Shown piece by piece: positions 47,048 to 59,508 of a stretch of 64,000 bases of DNA. Both the position numbers and the translations under genes were made by a program. The stretch is from contig MU400507.1 of the NCBI GenBank assembly GCA_022578965.1, positions 682,001-746,000 on the forward strand. The letters run 5' to 3'. Source of the DNA: Xylaria sp. FL1777. Taxonomy: Eukaryota > Ascomycota > Sordariomycetes > Xylariales > Xylariaceae. Numbering within the stretch: position 1 is the stretch's first letter; each line of letters starts with the position of its first letter. The notes below the pieces were generated by a model. The model saw only the letters and a program-made list of their open reading frames with translations, did not search any database and was not told the origin of the DNA.

Positions 47048-47907
47048 TGTTATAGGTTACTGAGAAGTGCTAATCTAGTACCTAAGCCGGCCGCTGGAAC
47101 TGAGTAGAGATACCTCCTTAAGGTATCGATATTCTTTATCGGGACTGGACGGGCCACGAAACACAGAGAGGCATTTAGAGCTGGAGGTGGGTTGGCTTAA
47201 ATGAGATTTATTCAAAGCGACTCCTACTGCGTACAGTGGCATGAAGTGGCAGCCAAACAAACATCCCGGGAGGTTGGTTAGGTGCCCACGTCGAACTCCT
47301 TATCTCTTATCGCGTTTTATGTATCTCCTCAATGACCTAGTAAGGGACATCACGTAGCAACTATCAAGCTATTTATTACCTGTGAGGTACCTAGCTAGCA
47401 CTTGCTACCTTACCTTGATTTATAGGTTTCTATTTAAGTATTTGTAGACACCTGGGGTGGTATCAATTGTAGAGAGGGCAGAGTCAAGAATGGAGTTCCG
47501 TCTCTTAAGCAGGTAACAACGTCATTGTTAATTGGTGGGGCTAGGTAGGTACCTACCTACATTGAACGTACCATTGATCATTGTGTATCATAGCTCTTGC
47601 TGATATTGCAATATTGCCGGATATTTACATAACTGGTGCATTCCAATATCTAGGTAGCTCTAAGATGGGGTCCTTGTCCGAACTGTCCTACAATGACTTA
47701 AGCTGTTATATTCTACCACAACAATCTCATAAACCAAACTTGTGACTAAATATCTCTACAGCACATAAGAGCAGGCCCATAGGGGTTTTGATCTTCTTGT
47801 AACCGTAGGAGGTCCCTCACGCGACATAAGGATGCTTACCATACAACGACTATCTTTCCATCTGTTCGAGCAGTTCAGAGGCGTTTAAACCCGGGTTGTT
47901 TAAAATT
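47048..47907. promoter_or_regulatory. Bidirectional promoter region, UBA3 and TEL2
   Basis: An 860-bp spacer between divergent genes. It contains an 18-bp perfect palindrome, TAGGTAGGTACCTACCTA, at 47542-47559. No coding frame is supported. Confidence 0.5.
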
Positions 47908-50900
47908 ATGGCAGACTTTCTTGTGCCCGTGAGCCAGTCTTATAGGAAAGGAAGCGAATCTAGCGATTTCCTAAGGCTTTCGAAAGCTGCCGAGCCTCCA
48001 AAGGTCCCCCAGGCTGTGTTCAAAGGTAATTCACCCGAAGAAGCATTAGAGTGTCTCAAAAATCAGCCCAGTTATGATACACTTCTAGCAATTCTCGAAT
48101 ATCTGCGAAATGGGGGTAAAGGTGAACAAAAATTTGATATACGAACGCCTGGGCCGCTTAGTGCGCAAATCATCCATACGCTCGTCACAGAGATAGTCCC
48201 AAATTATTGGACTGTCCTGCAAGAGGCTTCCGACAAGGGGAGTGTGAATGTCCTCCTCGCCTGCTTGCGAAGCTTACCCGGTATTAATGCCATACTTACT
48301 TACTTACGATCCCTAATACGGGAAGTCAAATCTCAGCCCGGCGATTCGAGACATTCTCACGTAATTTTCAACTTGGTTTACACTTCAAGTCTGTTGGCCC
48401 ACCTCCTCGGTGGCGATGGCGAAGTGATGCACATATGGAGTTACGTTGCCTCAACGAACGACCCTACCCGCGTGAGGCCCTTGCGACAAGAGTTCTTGTC
48501 GCTTTTTACTAGCGGAAAGATCGTATCTTTATCCGCGGAGGCTGGGGACATATGCCGACAGGCTGGTAAGCTTGTCGAAAGGCTGTGGATTGAGGACAAC
48601 AAGGAATACATTAACTGGCTCGCTTGTAATCAGATTCGATGGGCCAAATCTCAACTCAGCGAGGAGGACCTCAAATTATGCGCCGAACTCGGTGCACGGG
48701 CATTGAGGCTAGGGCATGCAGGTATGTTCGCATCTTGTGTTACGAGGTAACTACTCATTATTTCTTTACTAGAAATACTCGTTCGAGAGCTTTTCTACAA
48801 ATTGCTCCTCCAAGATGACGCTGGTCAAGAAAAGTTTGGTCAACTGGTCAATAACTACCCTCTATCTGAGCAGCGAAAGATCTTGCTTTTATTACTGAAG
48901 TTATTGTCAAACCTTTACCTCAACTCCATTAACGATAGCGAGGCCGGTGAAGAGTATCCAACTATCTGGGCGTCAGTGGGCGTTCTCCAATCAATCACTG
49001 CCAACAATGATACTCAGAGGAATAATCTCGTAACTTGGCTCACAAGTGCATCCGGGGCAGGGGTTGGGGAAGGTTGCGGTATTAGACGGGCTGCTGTTGC
49101 TGCACTTTCTGATCATAAGGAGTCCATTTCAACAGTTCTAGAAAAGAGTCTCAACCAGTTCAGTGATCAGCTATACATCAAGCATACTCCATTACTGCAA
49201 CAAGAAGGCAAGTCCCTTTAAAATATTTCCTGCCTCAAAGCCCAGAAGCTAACAAGCATATAGCGCATGCTCAGGTTCTCCTCCTCAGTGCGGGATATGT
49301 TCATCGGTTAACGCCAATGAAGCTCACGGTCCTCCTACGGTCGAGTCTATATCTCAATGCTATATCTAATCGGCTTGCCATATCGCAAAGCCGCGCACGT
49401 TTCCTTGGAATGGTCGTCGGTGAAGCACTCTCTGGACTAGTCCATGGGAAAGACAACAAGCTCGACTTCAAAATGGAGGAGATGGCTACAGACGAGGCAG
49501 ATTGGTATAAGTCTCTAGTTCACGTGTCTGATAAAGCTGGACCTTTGGATCCATTGCGAACGTCTGCCCCCCCATCGCGGCCTAAAGACTTGAACATATT
49601 AGCTAGGCCAGCAAGGAAACAGGGGCCATCACTGCTTCAAAACAACTCAGCAAAACCAGGCTTCATTATAGAAGAAGTAGAAGACGATGGGGAGCAGGAA
49701 GACCCAGATCTGGTACCCTACGCGAAGCCCGACTCAGACGAGGAAGACTCAGATGATGATCCAACTCTTATTAACAGAAACAAGTCCAAGGCTCCTGTCT
49801 ATATCAGAGATTTAATTATTTATCTTCGAGACACAGAGAACTACGACAAACAGAAGTTAGCTCTCACAACAGCGCCTACTTTAATACGTCGCAAGGCGAA
49901 CTATGGGACAGAAGTCATATCCCATACGGAAGAACTAGCATCACTTCTTATTGGCCTACAGGATAAGTTCGAACTCGAAAATTTCTACAACCTCCGCCTC
50001 CAAGGCATGGTTGCTGTTGTTGTGGCACAACCGAAAAAAATGGCCCCCTGGTTTGCAAAAACATTTTTTGATGGCGATTATTCCCTCTCTCAACGAGCGT
50101 CTATTCTTATTGTTCTTGGACTAAGCGGTAGAGAGCTAGCAGGGTTTGAGGTCTCAGAGTATACATCCACTGCGCAATTTCCATCTAGAACTCTGCCAAG
50201 CAAGGTTGAAAAGCACTACCTACAGCCCTCATCTGCATCTAAGAGGCTCCAAGCAGGCGCCGACCTCAAGGCACTACCTCCTAATGCTCTCGACACACTC
50301 GCGCAATCATTATCACAGACATTCCTCGCGCCCATGGCAGCCGAAGCAGCAGATGCAGTGACCGGCCCCGACGCCCTCAAGCTCTCATCCTTCACATCAC
50401 GTCTCGAACAGTCCCAGGCCAACTCTCAACTTACCTCTAAATCAAAATCGAAATCCCGCGGTATTCGCTCAATACCCAATACAACAGCCGCTTTGATCTC
50501 CACATCATTCTTCTTTCCCCTTTCGTCTCGTTTCCAAGCCGCAATGCGGAGCTCCGCAACGACCAAGATCATATTCCAACCTTACCTTCTAGCGCTTTAC
50601 CTCAAAACCCTGGGATTACTCATCCACGCCGCCGGACCCTCTACACTGGCGCTACCCCAGATGACGGCCGAACTATGGGACTTAGTGCTCGGGGTTCGGG
50701 GTCGATGTCTAGGCTCCGGTACTACAGACAGTGAGAGCGGGGGCGATTTGACCGTCACGCATGCTGTGCTCCTGGCGCTTGCGGCCTTACTCAATGTAAA
50801 TGAAGGAGACATACGCGGACTATGCGAACGGCAGGGTCGCCAAGTCGTCGAGAGCATGGAGTGGGTTGGCGCTGTATTCCACAATACGCGGGGAGGCGAC

Positions 50901-51017
50901 GGCGCGGGCGAAGAGAACGATGTCAAGATGCTTGCCGCGGGCATCCTTATTCGTTTGCGCGAGGCCGTGGAAAAGTATCAAGCTGTGCTGATGGGAGATC
51001 TTATAGGGTTCACATAG
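47908..51017 (+). CDS. Telomere length regulation protein TEL2
   Basis: Three exons: 47908-48721, 48773-49207, 49264-51017, total 3003 nt, 1000 aa. The ATG at 47908 (MADFLVPVSQSYRKG) is preferred over the upstream non-ATG frame. The second intron appears to use a GC donor (GAAG/gcaagt) with a CTAAC branch site and ATAG acceptor; only this choice keeps phase and gives QQEAHAQVLLLSAGYVHR. Residues around 630-770 (APVYIRDLIIYLRD through ILIVLGLSGRELAG) form the Telomere_reg-2 domain, preceded by an acidic linker. The protein is a helical-repeat scaffold which, with Tti1 and Tti2, delivers PIKK kinases (TOR, ATM, ATR) to Hsp90. Confidence 0.9.
49208..49263 (+). other. Probable GC-AG intron in TEL2
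   Basis: The donor reads GAAG/gcaagt and the acceptor catatag/CG, with gctaac upstream as branch site. Flanking exons carry phase 1. No nearby GT donor preserves the frame. Confidence 0.75.
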
Positions 51018-51549
51018 ATAGTCGAGCGGTCATATACAGACAGCCTTATCGGCTACTAGATGTATGGAGTAGGTTAGCTCATATGTTCAGACACCGATAC
51101 TACTACGAACACTACTTCGGGGAGCCATCAATAGTTACTGAGACAGCTACGAGTATCAACGCCGTGAGTGCTTTAACGGTCACCAATATTGTGGACGCGT
51201 GCCCTTCTATAATTTTCAGATCTTACAATGAAGACTTGGAGGATGATGAAATGGAACATATTTGTCCCGGGCCTTCTCACCCGAATATTCCTAGGTGCTG
51301 TGTAGCCTATGAAGACAACCTGATTCTATCTATATTGCGATTGTTTTGACTATGCGGGCGTATTTATGTCGCTAGTTACAAGCAAATACCTGCTTGAACC
51401 TTGGCTTATTTTGTAAAACCTTTGAGCTTACATCACGTATCATCATATGAAAGAATCGCGATTACTGAACTAACATGTATTCCTGTCAGACCTGGTATCT
51501 ACCTATAACTCCGTTGTACACGAGAACCAGAAACATTTCCCTTGATGAT
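51018..51549. other. Intergenic region between convergent genes
   Basis: About 530 bp between the TEL2 and STE20-type kinase stop codons. The frame running through it from 50822 is a shadow of TEL2. Nothing else is recognised. Confidence 0.4.
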
Positions 51550-53832
51550 CTAGTCCTCTCTGGTCCAGAGACCCCCAGCCCGCCGGGGCTCCATCTCCGA
51601 CACCTGTTCACCTATCATGGATAGGTGCTCCCCGAGACTTCCAATCAGTCTCCTCATCTCTTCCACAACCTCCGCCCCAGAGGCCCGACCTTCCAAAACG
51701 TGCAAGGCTGGTGGTTCCACAAATGGCAGCTGGATTCCATAGTTGTCATTTTCCGGGTGATCGGGCGAGTCTTCCGGCTCTGGCTGAGTTACACGCGCAA
51801 GTCGCTGAGCATATTCCGAGTCCTCCGAGACGTAGATAGATGGTTCTCGAGTGGTAAGAGGGAGCGGTGCATATACAGAAGCATGACGTTCTAGGTCAAA
51901 TGGGCCGACACCGCTCATCTCTGAACCTGTGATCGAGGCAACGTCCGAGTGCGAGGTTGACGGCCTAGCTAGTTCTGGTGCATTTGGTTCCGGCATACTC
52001 ATGTCAAGGTCGATCAAGCTGCCAACGGACATACGATCATTTCCGCTGCGAGGTACTTCTAACTCGTACCCCTGCGAGGGTAGCATGGCGGGTTCTGTGT
52101 CATGATGTAACAGCCTGGGGCGCTCTTCGCTGAAATGGAAGTGCGAGAACTCGGGGTTTGCAGAGGCTGGCGGGATACTTGTGGGCCAAGACCAGTCGGG
52201 AGCATGCCGCCCGTTGTTGAGATCTGCTGGATCGCTTAGAGGGGCACGATTATGCGGTAGAGGCTCTACGGCAGATGAGAATGACCAGCTATTGTCCATA
52301 GAAGCACGAGGACCAGGCCCAGGAGCTGGTTTAATAGTACCCATATCAACAAAGCTGGACAGGTCTGCTCCATCTAGAGAAGCATCCAGATCTATGAGAG
52401 ACTCTCTGAGCGTTGCATGCAACGAATCGTCACGGAGGGGGAGATCAGATACTGGCGGTTCAGTAGGAGGTGGAATCATAGGACGGCCATAGTATGCGCG
52501 AGAGTTCTCATCATAATTAGAGATGGTATTGGGATCGAAAACTTTTTCCAGAGGAGCCTTCATTGCAGCCAAGGCCTGAGGCGGCGGGCGGCGGCGTCCT
52601 TTTGCTTTGGGACGAGCCGTATTCTCACCGCTGAAGTTTGGAAAGTCGAAGCCCATGCCGTATACGTTTCGTACAGCTTCGATTTCTGACGTGCCATCTC
52701 TCTCGCTTTGAAGCTGTTCATCGAATGCAAGCGTTGTTGAGAAGTTCCACTCATCAGCAGCAAGAGATGTAGCGTCAAGATCAGCTGGCGCTTGTGCACC
52801 CAAGCCCACAAATGACCTTCTGCTTCCACCACGATCTTCCCAGAGTTTGTATGCCTTGACAAGAGCTGCAAGAGATGAGGTTGAGTATCGGGTTTCTGTG
52901 TTGAGGATATAAGGGTGTTGTTGGATTTGCTCAATAGAAGGGCGTTTCGTAGGGTCGTCTTCAAGACAGAAAGCAACGAGGCTCTTCAGATTCTCGGAAT
53001 ATTGATCTCCGGTTAGACGAGGAAGGTGTTCGCGCAGATATTCGCCAAATTGGGGTAACCTAATGTTAGATTTGACATTTGGTGGCAGCCCTGACGCAAT
53101 CTCATATACCATGGACCCAAAAGCCCAAATGTCAACCTCGGTTCCATACTGTGCATTCTGATCAAAGAGTTCTGGTGCCATCCAGTGCAGAGTCCCAATG
53201 AAAGTTGTGCGCTTATCGAACTTGGTCTCGACCATAGCAGCCACACCAAAATCACACAGCTGCACACCACCAACCTCTGTAATTAGGACGTTTGCACACT
53301 TGATATCTCGGTGAATGATGCCTTGTTTATGCACCCAGTGAATAGCAACAGCAACTTCACGTAGTATAGGGACAATCCATTTCTCTTGAAGACCTCCTGG
53401 AGCTGTTGGCTGCATAAGTGTTGCAACACTGCCACCAGCGCAATATTCAGTTACCATCCACATGGCTTGACCAACGGGTAGTGCCTCAATGACTGTATTT
53501 ACGTTCTTTGCACCACTGTCGCTCAAAAGGCGCAGCGCATTAATCTCTTTAAGGAACTCGCTGTATGTGTCTTGGAGCTTGGGGTTCAGGGTGTCCTGTT
53601 CTTCGACATCAATGATTTTGACGGCCACAACGTTAGATGTCTTCAGGTCATTTGCTTTGTAGACTCGGCCGAAACTACCCTTCCCAATCAATTCGGTGAG
53701 ATGGTATCCTGGGACCGGTTTCCCACTTCGCGTACACTCTTCTTCCACGGAAGCTTGCATTTTTGCGGCATCTTCCACAGCTTTCTGCCTTGACGCAGAA
53801 TGCCCCGGGCCCAGAACTTGTAAGCGTTCCAT
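51550..53832 (-). CDS. STE20/GCK-type protein kinase, POD6/NAK1-like
   Basis: Single 760-codon frame from the ATG at 53830-53832. The kinase domain spans residues about 43-305: IGKGSFGRVYKA, AVKII, EYCAGGSVATLM, HRDIKCANVL, DFGVA, the GTLHWMAPE activation segment and DIWAFGSMVYE. The GTxxWMAPE form and HRDIKxxN loop mark the STE20 superfamily; the PTAPGGLQEKWI insert matches fungal POD6/NAK1 (germinal-centre kinase) proteins of the MOR network, which act with an NDR kinase on cell polarity and hyphal growth. The C-terminal half is Pro/Ser/Asp-rich with two LIDLD repeats, and ends in a short helical segment. An additional upstream coding exon cannot be excluded. Confidence 0.82.
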   Translation of the reverse strand: MERLQVLGPGHSASRQKAVEDAAKMQASVEEECTRSGKPVPGYHLTELIGKGSFGRVYKANDLKTSNVVAVKIIDVEEQDTLNPKLQDTYSEFLKEINALRLLSDSGAKNVNTVIEALPVGQAMWMVTEYCAGGSVATLMQPTAPGGLQEKWIVPILREVAVAIHWVHKQGIIHRDIKCANVLITEVGGVQLCDFGVAAMVETKFDKRTTFIGTLHWMAPELFDQNAQYGTEVDIWAFGSMVYEIASGLPPNVKSNIRLPQFGEYLREHLPRLTGDQYSENLKSLVAFCLEDDPTKRPSIEQIQQHPYILNTETRYSTSSLAALVKAYKLWEDRGGSRRSFVGLGAQAPADLDATSLAADEWNFSTTLAFDEQLQSERDGTSEIEAVRNVYGMGFDFPNFSGENTARPKAKGRRRPPPQALAAMKAPLEKVFDPNTISNYDENSRAYYGRPMIPPPTEPPVSDLPLRDDSLHATLRESLIDLDASLDGADLSSFVDMGTIKPAPGPGPRASMDNSWSFSSAVEPLPHNRAPLSDPADLNNGRHAPDWSWPTSIPPASANPEFSHFHFSEERPRLLHHDTEPAMLPSQGYELEVPRSGNDRMSVGSLIDLDMSMPEPNAPELARPSTSHSDVASITGSEMSGVGPFDLERHASVYAPLPLTTREPSIYVSEDSEYAQRLARVTQPEPEDSPDHPENDNYGIQLPFVEPPALHVLEGRASGAEVVEEMRRLIGSLGEHLSMIGEQVSEMEPRRAGGLWTRED

Positions 53833-55233
53833 TGCTCCCTGATCTCGCTCACTTCCTGAAGAATGCTGTCGTTATCGTCAATGCTGTGAGGACTGTTAGT
53901 GCAGCTCCAACTGTATACGAGTCAGGCACTGGGCCAATCGATGAAACATGAACTAAGGTTGGTGGAGTCACGAGATCGAGGCATACAACGGGCGCTCGCG
54001 GGGATTGTTGGGAGGGATATCAAGGGAAAGAAATATAGAACATGGAACGGTGATATCAAGAATAATGGTGTAACATGAAATATTTTCTCTCCCGGCCACC
54101 ACGCCAACCCCCCAGTTACTTGCCTCAGGGTGTCCTTGTTTTCAAGAATTGTTGAGAGGCGTGGCCTCCACGGTGCTGGGCGTCCCTCGAGGTATCCAAC
54201 AGCTACAGTGCTCATAGATTTCTTCAAAATGAGGCGATATTCATCCATTTTCTTCCTTTGTGCATGTGGAAAGATGGAGAGGGCAGTGATGTGGGATAGG
54301 TTGCTGTGTGATGCTTTCCAACAAGGAGATTGAAGATAAAGGTGAAAGAACATGACTTACTCAGTGCAGGAGCGTGAAGCGGCAGGTGTATCTGCTGCTG
54401 TTTGAGAGCCCAAGTCGAGGCTCTCACCAATCTCTCCGTCTTTGCGACGGTAGACGAAGCTCCATAACCAGGCGTGTCGTGACACCCGATGCAGCTGTCT
54501 GGTGCTCCTCAACGAGAAAGCCGAGAAATTGTTCCGGACAAATTCGCAGGCTTTAGATTACTATGGTAAGAAGCATTGGCAGAGCGGACTAGAACCTCAA
54601 AAGTGTGGTTGCGGGTGCCGAGACGGCCGGGTTGAAGTTGTTGAACAGCTTAATATGAACCATCCTGTCACTGGATTTTAGGCGGCATCTTGAGATGGAA
54701 TGTTGTCGGAGTTGAAGACCATTTATGCTCCAAGGGGCTGTCTTATCGCGCTAGACCCAATCCGGTGCTAGTGCGGGGCTAATTGTGACCAATCAACTTG
54801 AGATTTACAACATCACCAGAAAATGAGCCGCAGGTACGTAGTACATACCTACCATGTAGGCACTTAGTGGACTACATATACCAAGTAAGTACTTGGGTAC
54901 GTATACATGCACCTGTGCATACCTGTACCTAGCTGGATATGGATATGTCATTGGGAGCAAGCAAAGTCACAAAATATAACCAGCTTCCTATCAGGATAGT
55001 ATGTCTTATTATTGCTTTTGTTCTTACATTTGACTGATGCATTCAATCATAAATATCTTACCCAGGAGCCCAATTGTAACTTGCTTGGTCGACCAAGGGA
55101 GCAAGATGCTAACCAAAGAATGGCCGTTAAGAAGGGATAGGTAGTTCAGCCAGCCAGACCAAAAAAAGTGGCTTTTTAGTCCCTATTGTACTGTACAGCA
55201 TTTTCCCCTTTTCTGATGGTTACTAATGGACAG
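53833..55233. other. Long intergenic region
   Basis: About 1.4 kb upstream of the STE20-type kinase and downstream of PEX1. It probably holds the kinase promoter and 5' untranslated region, perhaps with a 5' intron. TACCTA/TAGGTA and GTACNTAC words cluster at 54830-54940. Short frames around 53922-54556 have no motif. Confidence 0.45.
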
Positions 55234-58200
55234 TTACATTAAACTGCTTCGTCCACCAATCTCCATGCTGCCCTGACCATCACGCATTTCCCCACTGCGT
55301 CCTACAACGAACTCGTGGTAGATACGTCCAAGTCGGCTTCGCTCCTGGGAGCTAATACTGGCTCTCGTGCCTTCAAGTGCCTTTATCATGTGCTTCCAAC
55401 CGATCAGCACTTCGGTATCTTTCCCAGACTTCTCCTTGTGGTTGTGATCGTCATTTGTAGAATTCATGCCTTGGTCACCCAGCTTGGCCCGCTTTCTGGC
55501 TGCCTTAATTTCTGCAAGTTTGGCAGCAATAGCCGCGTCTTCGGCAAGCTGGGCAGATCTGTTATTCCCCTTCTTTGCTAGATCCTCGGCCTCTGCCAAC
55601 GACGCTTCGGCACCGTAGCGGAATTGGATAAAGTTGCGTGCACGAGCAACGCCTGTTGGCTTATCTCGCTTATTTCCAGCGCCTCGCCTACCATCATGGG
55701 GCTGTGATTCCAGTTCGTTGAGCACATCGTGAATAGCTTCAAGTTGAGCATTGGACATGAGTGCTTGCAGATCGGCACCTGAAAACCCTTCAGTGCGCTT
55801 TCCTAATTCTATTAATACGTCTTCTGATGATAGAACCTCTTCACTCAGTTTGACCTTCTTCCCTAAGGCTTGAAGAATGTCAATGCGATCTTCAAGATTT
55901 GGAAAGTCACATAACAAGCTCTTGTCCAAGCGCCCAGGACGCAGTAAAGCGGGATCAATGAGATCTGGCCGTGAAGTAGCAGCCAAAACATAGACACCTG
56001 ATAAGCCTTCAGCACCGTCCATTTGTGTAAGTAGCTGGTTGACTACTCGGTCCGTGACTCCGGTTGAATCATGTCCACGTTTAGGTGCAATAGAATCGAA
56101 TTCGTCGAAAAAGAGAACACAAGGCTTCGCTGCCGAGGCTCTCTCGAACAAGTCCCGGACGCTCTTCTCACTGGCACCAATATATTTGTTCAGAATCTCT
56201 GGCCCCTTGACGGAAATGAAGTTGAGACCACACTCTCCAGCCACTGCGCTCGCTAGGAGTGTCTTGCCACAGCCAGGATAGCCGTATAGGAGAAGCCCAG
56301 AGCGGAGTCGAAGAGGACACTGGGCGAAAATGGGAGCATATTTTGTTGGGTACTGTAGAGTCTCTAGCAAAATTTGTCTTGTCTCCTGGAGGCCACCAAT
56401 GGAGTCGAAAGTGGTTGTAGACGTTTGAAGCGTAACATTGCGAAGCGATGCTGGGGTAAATCCTTTCAAGGCCTTGTCAAAATCCGTTCGACTAAGCTGA
56501 ACAATATCGAGGGATTCTTTTGAGGTTATTTCACCGACTGATCGAATGAGCGCCTCATTTCGAGCTCGAGATACAAGGAGCATGAGATCTCCTGGCATAT
56601 AGCCATCTGTCTCACCAGCAAGATCAAGAAAGTCAAGGTCTGGGTCGAGAAGGAAGCCATCTTTCTTAGACTTCGACAAAGAGCTGCTCGGACTGGGTTG
56701 GCTATCTCCATCCATCCATGTACCTGCATCTTCGACGCTGCCGTCAGCTGTCGTAGGTCGACTTCCATCTGTAGTGGATGTCTGCATGGGGTCTGGAGAT
56801 ATGGTATGTTGCTTTACTACCATCTCTAGCACCCGCCTGCGTCCTTCCTTGTCGGGCGCTTTGAGATCTATTATCTCACGGACAATGTGACCGCCAATAA
56901 TGACATTATTAAGCGAGTCTTTACCCTGAGCAGTTGCCAATAAAACTACTCCGCTATCGCGCCCACAGTACTGGCGCACGATTGTCCCAATAATCTCACT
57001 GATCTGACGGCTTCGCCCGTTGTCATTTCCAACTTGCAGCTCGGTCTCAATTGGACACAACTTATCTACATCATCGAGGATGACTATTGCTTTTCCACCC
57101 AGCCTAGCGCCCCAGCTAGCTGCCATGAAAATACGATTGAGGGTCTCCTTGATAGTGGGTATCCTGCTCTCATCATTGACGAGCTTCCGACATGTAAAGT
57201 AAGTAGTGTGGAATAAATAATCTTCCCTAAGTGTTTGTGAGAGTCTTCGTGCGACAGCTGTCTTGCCGGACCCCAGGGCGCCGGTCAGCAAGACTGATGA
57301 CATATGTAGTAGGTGAGATTTTAAGTTGTCAAGAAGAATGTCGATACCAACCAAAATAGAAGTGTTCGGGTATGGATCTTCATCGATAACTCCTTGATCA
57401 AGCCAAGTTGGGCGAGGAATTGGCGACTGCACATCTATGGATAGAGGGCGCTCAGATCCCATACGCCATTTCAACGCCTCTGAAGCGCTTAAACTCGTAT
57501 TCGAAGTTTCAAATTTCAAAACTCCGCCTTCCCAGCCCCAAGGTAACTCAAGTGAATCGTATACGCCTAGAATCATCCCATCAGTAAGGGGTCCATTGAG
57601 GAGGCCAGGCCCAGAGCCTTTTGTATTATATATTTGGACAATCCGTCTACTGGCCGCTTCTTTTTCTGATTTCGATTCTCCACCAAACTTGAGCACGCTA
57701 GAGCTTTTCCCATTCTGGCTTGCAAAAGGGAAAATCTTTAACTTCTCTGACGTGGCTCGCGAAGATGGTTGTGGTGCCGGCTCAACTTTGGCAATGCCTC
57801 CAACAATCCCTAAGCAGCCTAGGGCGGCACACAAGGGAGTAGAAAGGGCAATAGTTTGACTGCTCGGTGGGTCATCCCATGGTCGCAAATGTACAACAAT
57901 TTTCTCGCTAGATCTTGCAGCTTCAGGGTATCCTATGTCTTGCTGTTGCTGCTGCGGGTCGATTGGGGGCTGAAGTCCTGCTGGCTTGACGATATTGATA
58001 GCTACGTAGTTGACGCCGCGAAAATCCTTTGCAAAGAGTAGATCTCGATCAATCCAAGCACTCAAGTCGTCTGAAGTAGATTGGTCCTCAAACCATTCAC
58101 TACAGAGACTTCTGTCGACTGCTCTTAGATAGATCGCTGGCTTTTTCTCTTCGCGTGCACTCCTCCTTCGGATTGTGCTTGCTGAGCTTTTCCCGCTCCT

Positions 58201-58997
58201 TCTTGATGTACCGCCTACACTGCGGCTTTCACGACTGCTCTTAGAGGGCTGAGCACGAGTTTTTGGCGCCACTATGACCTCGGCATCTGGGGCAATCTTG
58301 ACAAATGGGACATCCCCCGCAGGAGCCGGGGTAACTGACAAGACCTTGATATTTGCCGTTGATGTTGGAGACAGGTGAAGTGTCAATGCGTGGGGACTAG
58401 GAGATGGGCCTTGACTTGGGGTATACGTAGGATTTGGGACGGCTCTAATTTGAGACAACATGTTGAGTTCTAAAAAAGTCGCATGCAGCTCAATGATCTC
58501 CCAGTCCTCGGGTGTCAAAGGTTCTATATTGACCGTGTGAGCGAGGGGGGGGTCAATGTGTATAATTGCCGTGACCTTTTGGCCTTCCGACAGTCCCAAC
58601 GTAGCGGCTAAGGTAGCATCGAGCTCGACAGACGAGACCTCGCGGTCCCTTCCATTACTGATACCGTCACGATCTACTATGGGCACAAGCTTGCGCTTGC
58701 TCGGCATCCCTGTCCAGCCGACATATATCGATCGTTGGTTCGTGGAGGAATTGGGCTGGCCGGAGCCATCTAAGGTGGGCGCAACACGATAGTTAAGTTC
58801 GACGATAACATTTTGGACAGGCTATATGTAGAGGCTTAGTATAGACTAGCAGAAGGAGACGCTTGGACAGGGAAGCGTACGGTATTAACGTTGACAAGCA
58901 GATTGACAAGCGACGTGGGAAGGTTGACCAAACAGTTCTTTAAATGTACAAGGGAGACCTCGGCGGCGGCTGACGGCGCATTCTTCCTGGGAGCCAT
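55234..58997 (-). CDS. Peroxin-1 AAA ATPase (PEX1)
   Basis: Two exons (58997-58881 and 58821-55234) total 3705 nt, 1234 aa. Exon 1 gives MAPRKNAPSAAAEVSLVHLKNC and joins at VNVNT to PVQNVIVELNYRVAP; the NQRSIYVGWTGMPSKRKL stretch is a Pex1 hallmark. The first AAA module has a Walker A variant GALGSGKTAVARRL and VILDDVD; the second has GYPGCGKTLLASAVAGECGL, FFDEFDSIAPKRGHD and the second region of homology TSRPDLIDPALLRPGRLD. With Pex6 it forms the hexameric ATPase at the peroxisome membrane that extracts ubiquitinated Pex5. A divergent first module with an intact second module fits the family. The gene appears intact. Confidence 0.93.
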
Positions 58998-59508
58998 GAT
59001 TATTATATATGACAAGAGCCAGGCCTTGGATGATTAGTGGACATGTAACGAGTATTCCTCAAGGCATGGTAAAGAATAATGACTGCTTGCGCATTTTGAT
59101 GCTAACAAGTATTGTGATGTAGACTACAAGTGTGTAATGTACCTACCTAGAGGTAGGTAGGTACATTAACTCCGATGTTAAGAACCGAGGCACTTGGTCG
59201 GGATAGAAGATATTACATAAGCTGAAATAATGGGACATATAGGTGTACTGTGTAGATTGAAGCTGAGGCTTGGCATGGGGCTTGAGACACTTCGAAATTT
59301 AATGAGTGTGGCTGGTGGGGGTACGCGAAAAGTCGCGTTCAAGCGCGTGTCCCCGGTTGGGCGCTTCCAGCCTCTTCTTGCTCATTTGTTTGTCAAGTCC
59401 ATTGCAGACTACAGCGGCGCCCACACTCCATCCCGTCGCAATTCTATAATCATCCCACCTGAAATATCCAGACCTTTTGCCCAGGACGAGACGATAACGA
59501 CCACTGCC
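58998..59508. promoter_or_regulatory. Bidirectional promoter region, PEX1 and MCM7
   Basis: A 511-bp spacer between divergent genes. It contains the hairpin-like GTACCTACCTAGAGGTAGGTAGGTAC at 59139-59164. The region just before MCM7 is an open frame but lacks support as coding. Confidence 0.5.

Noticed and set aside
53922..54556. Several short frames upstream of the STE20-type kinase
   Set aside because: None extends the kinase with recognised sequence and they lie on both strands; a noncoding 5' region is more likely.
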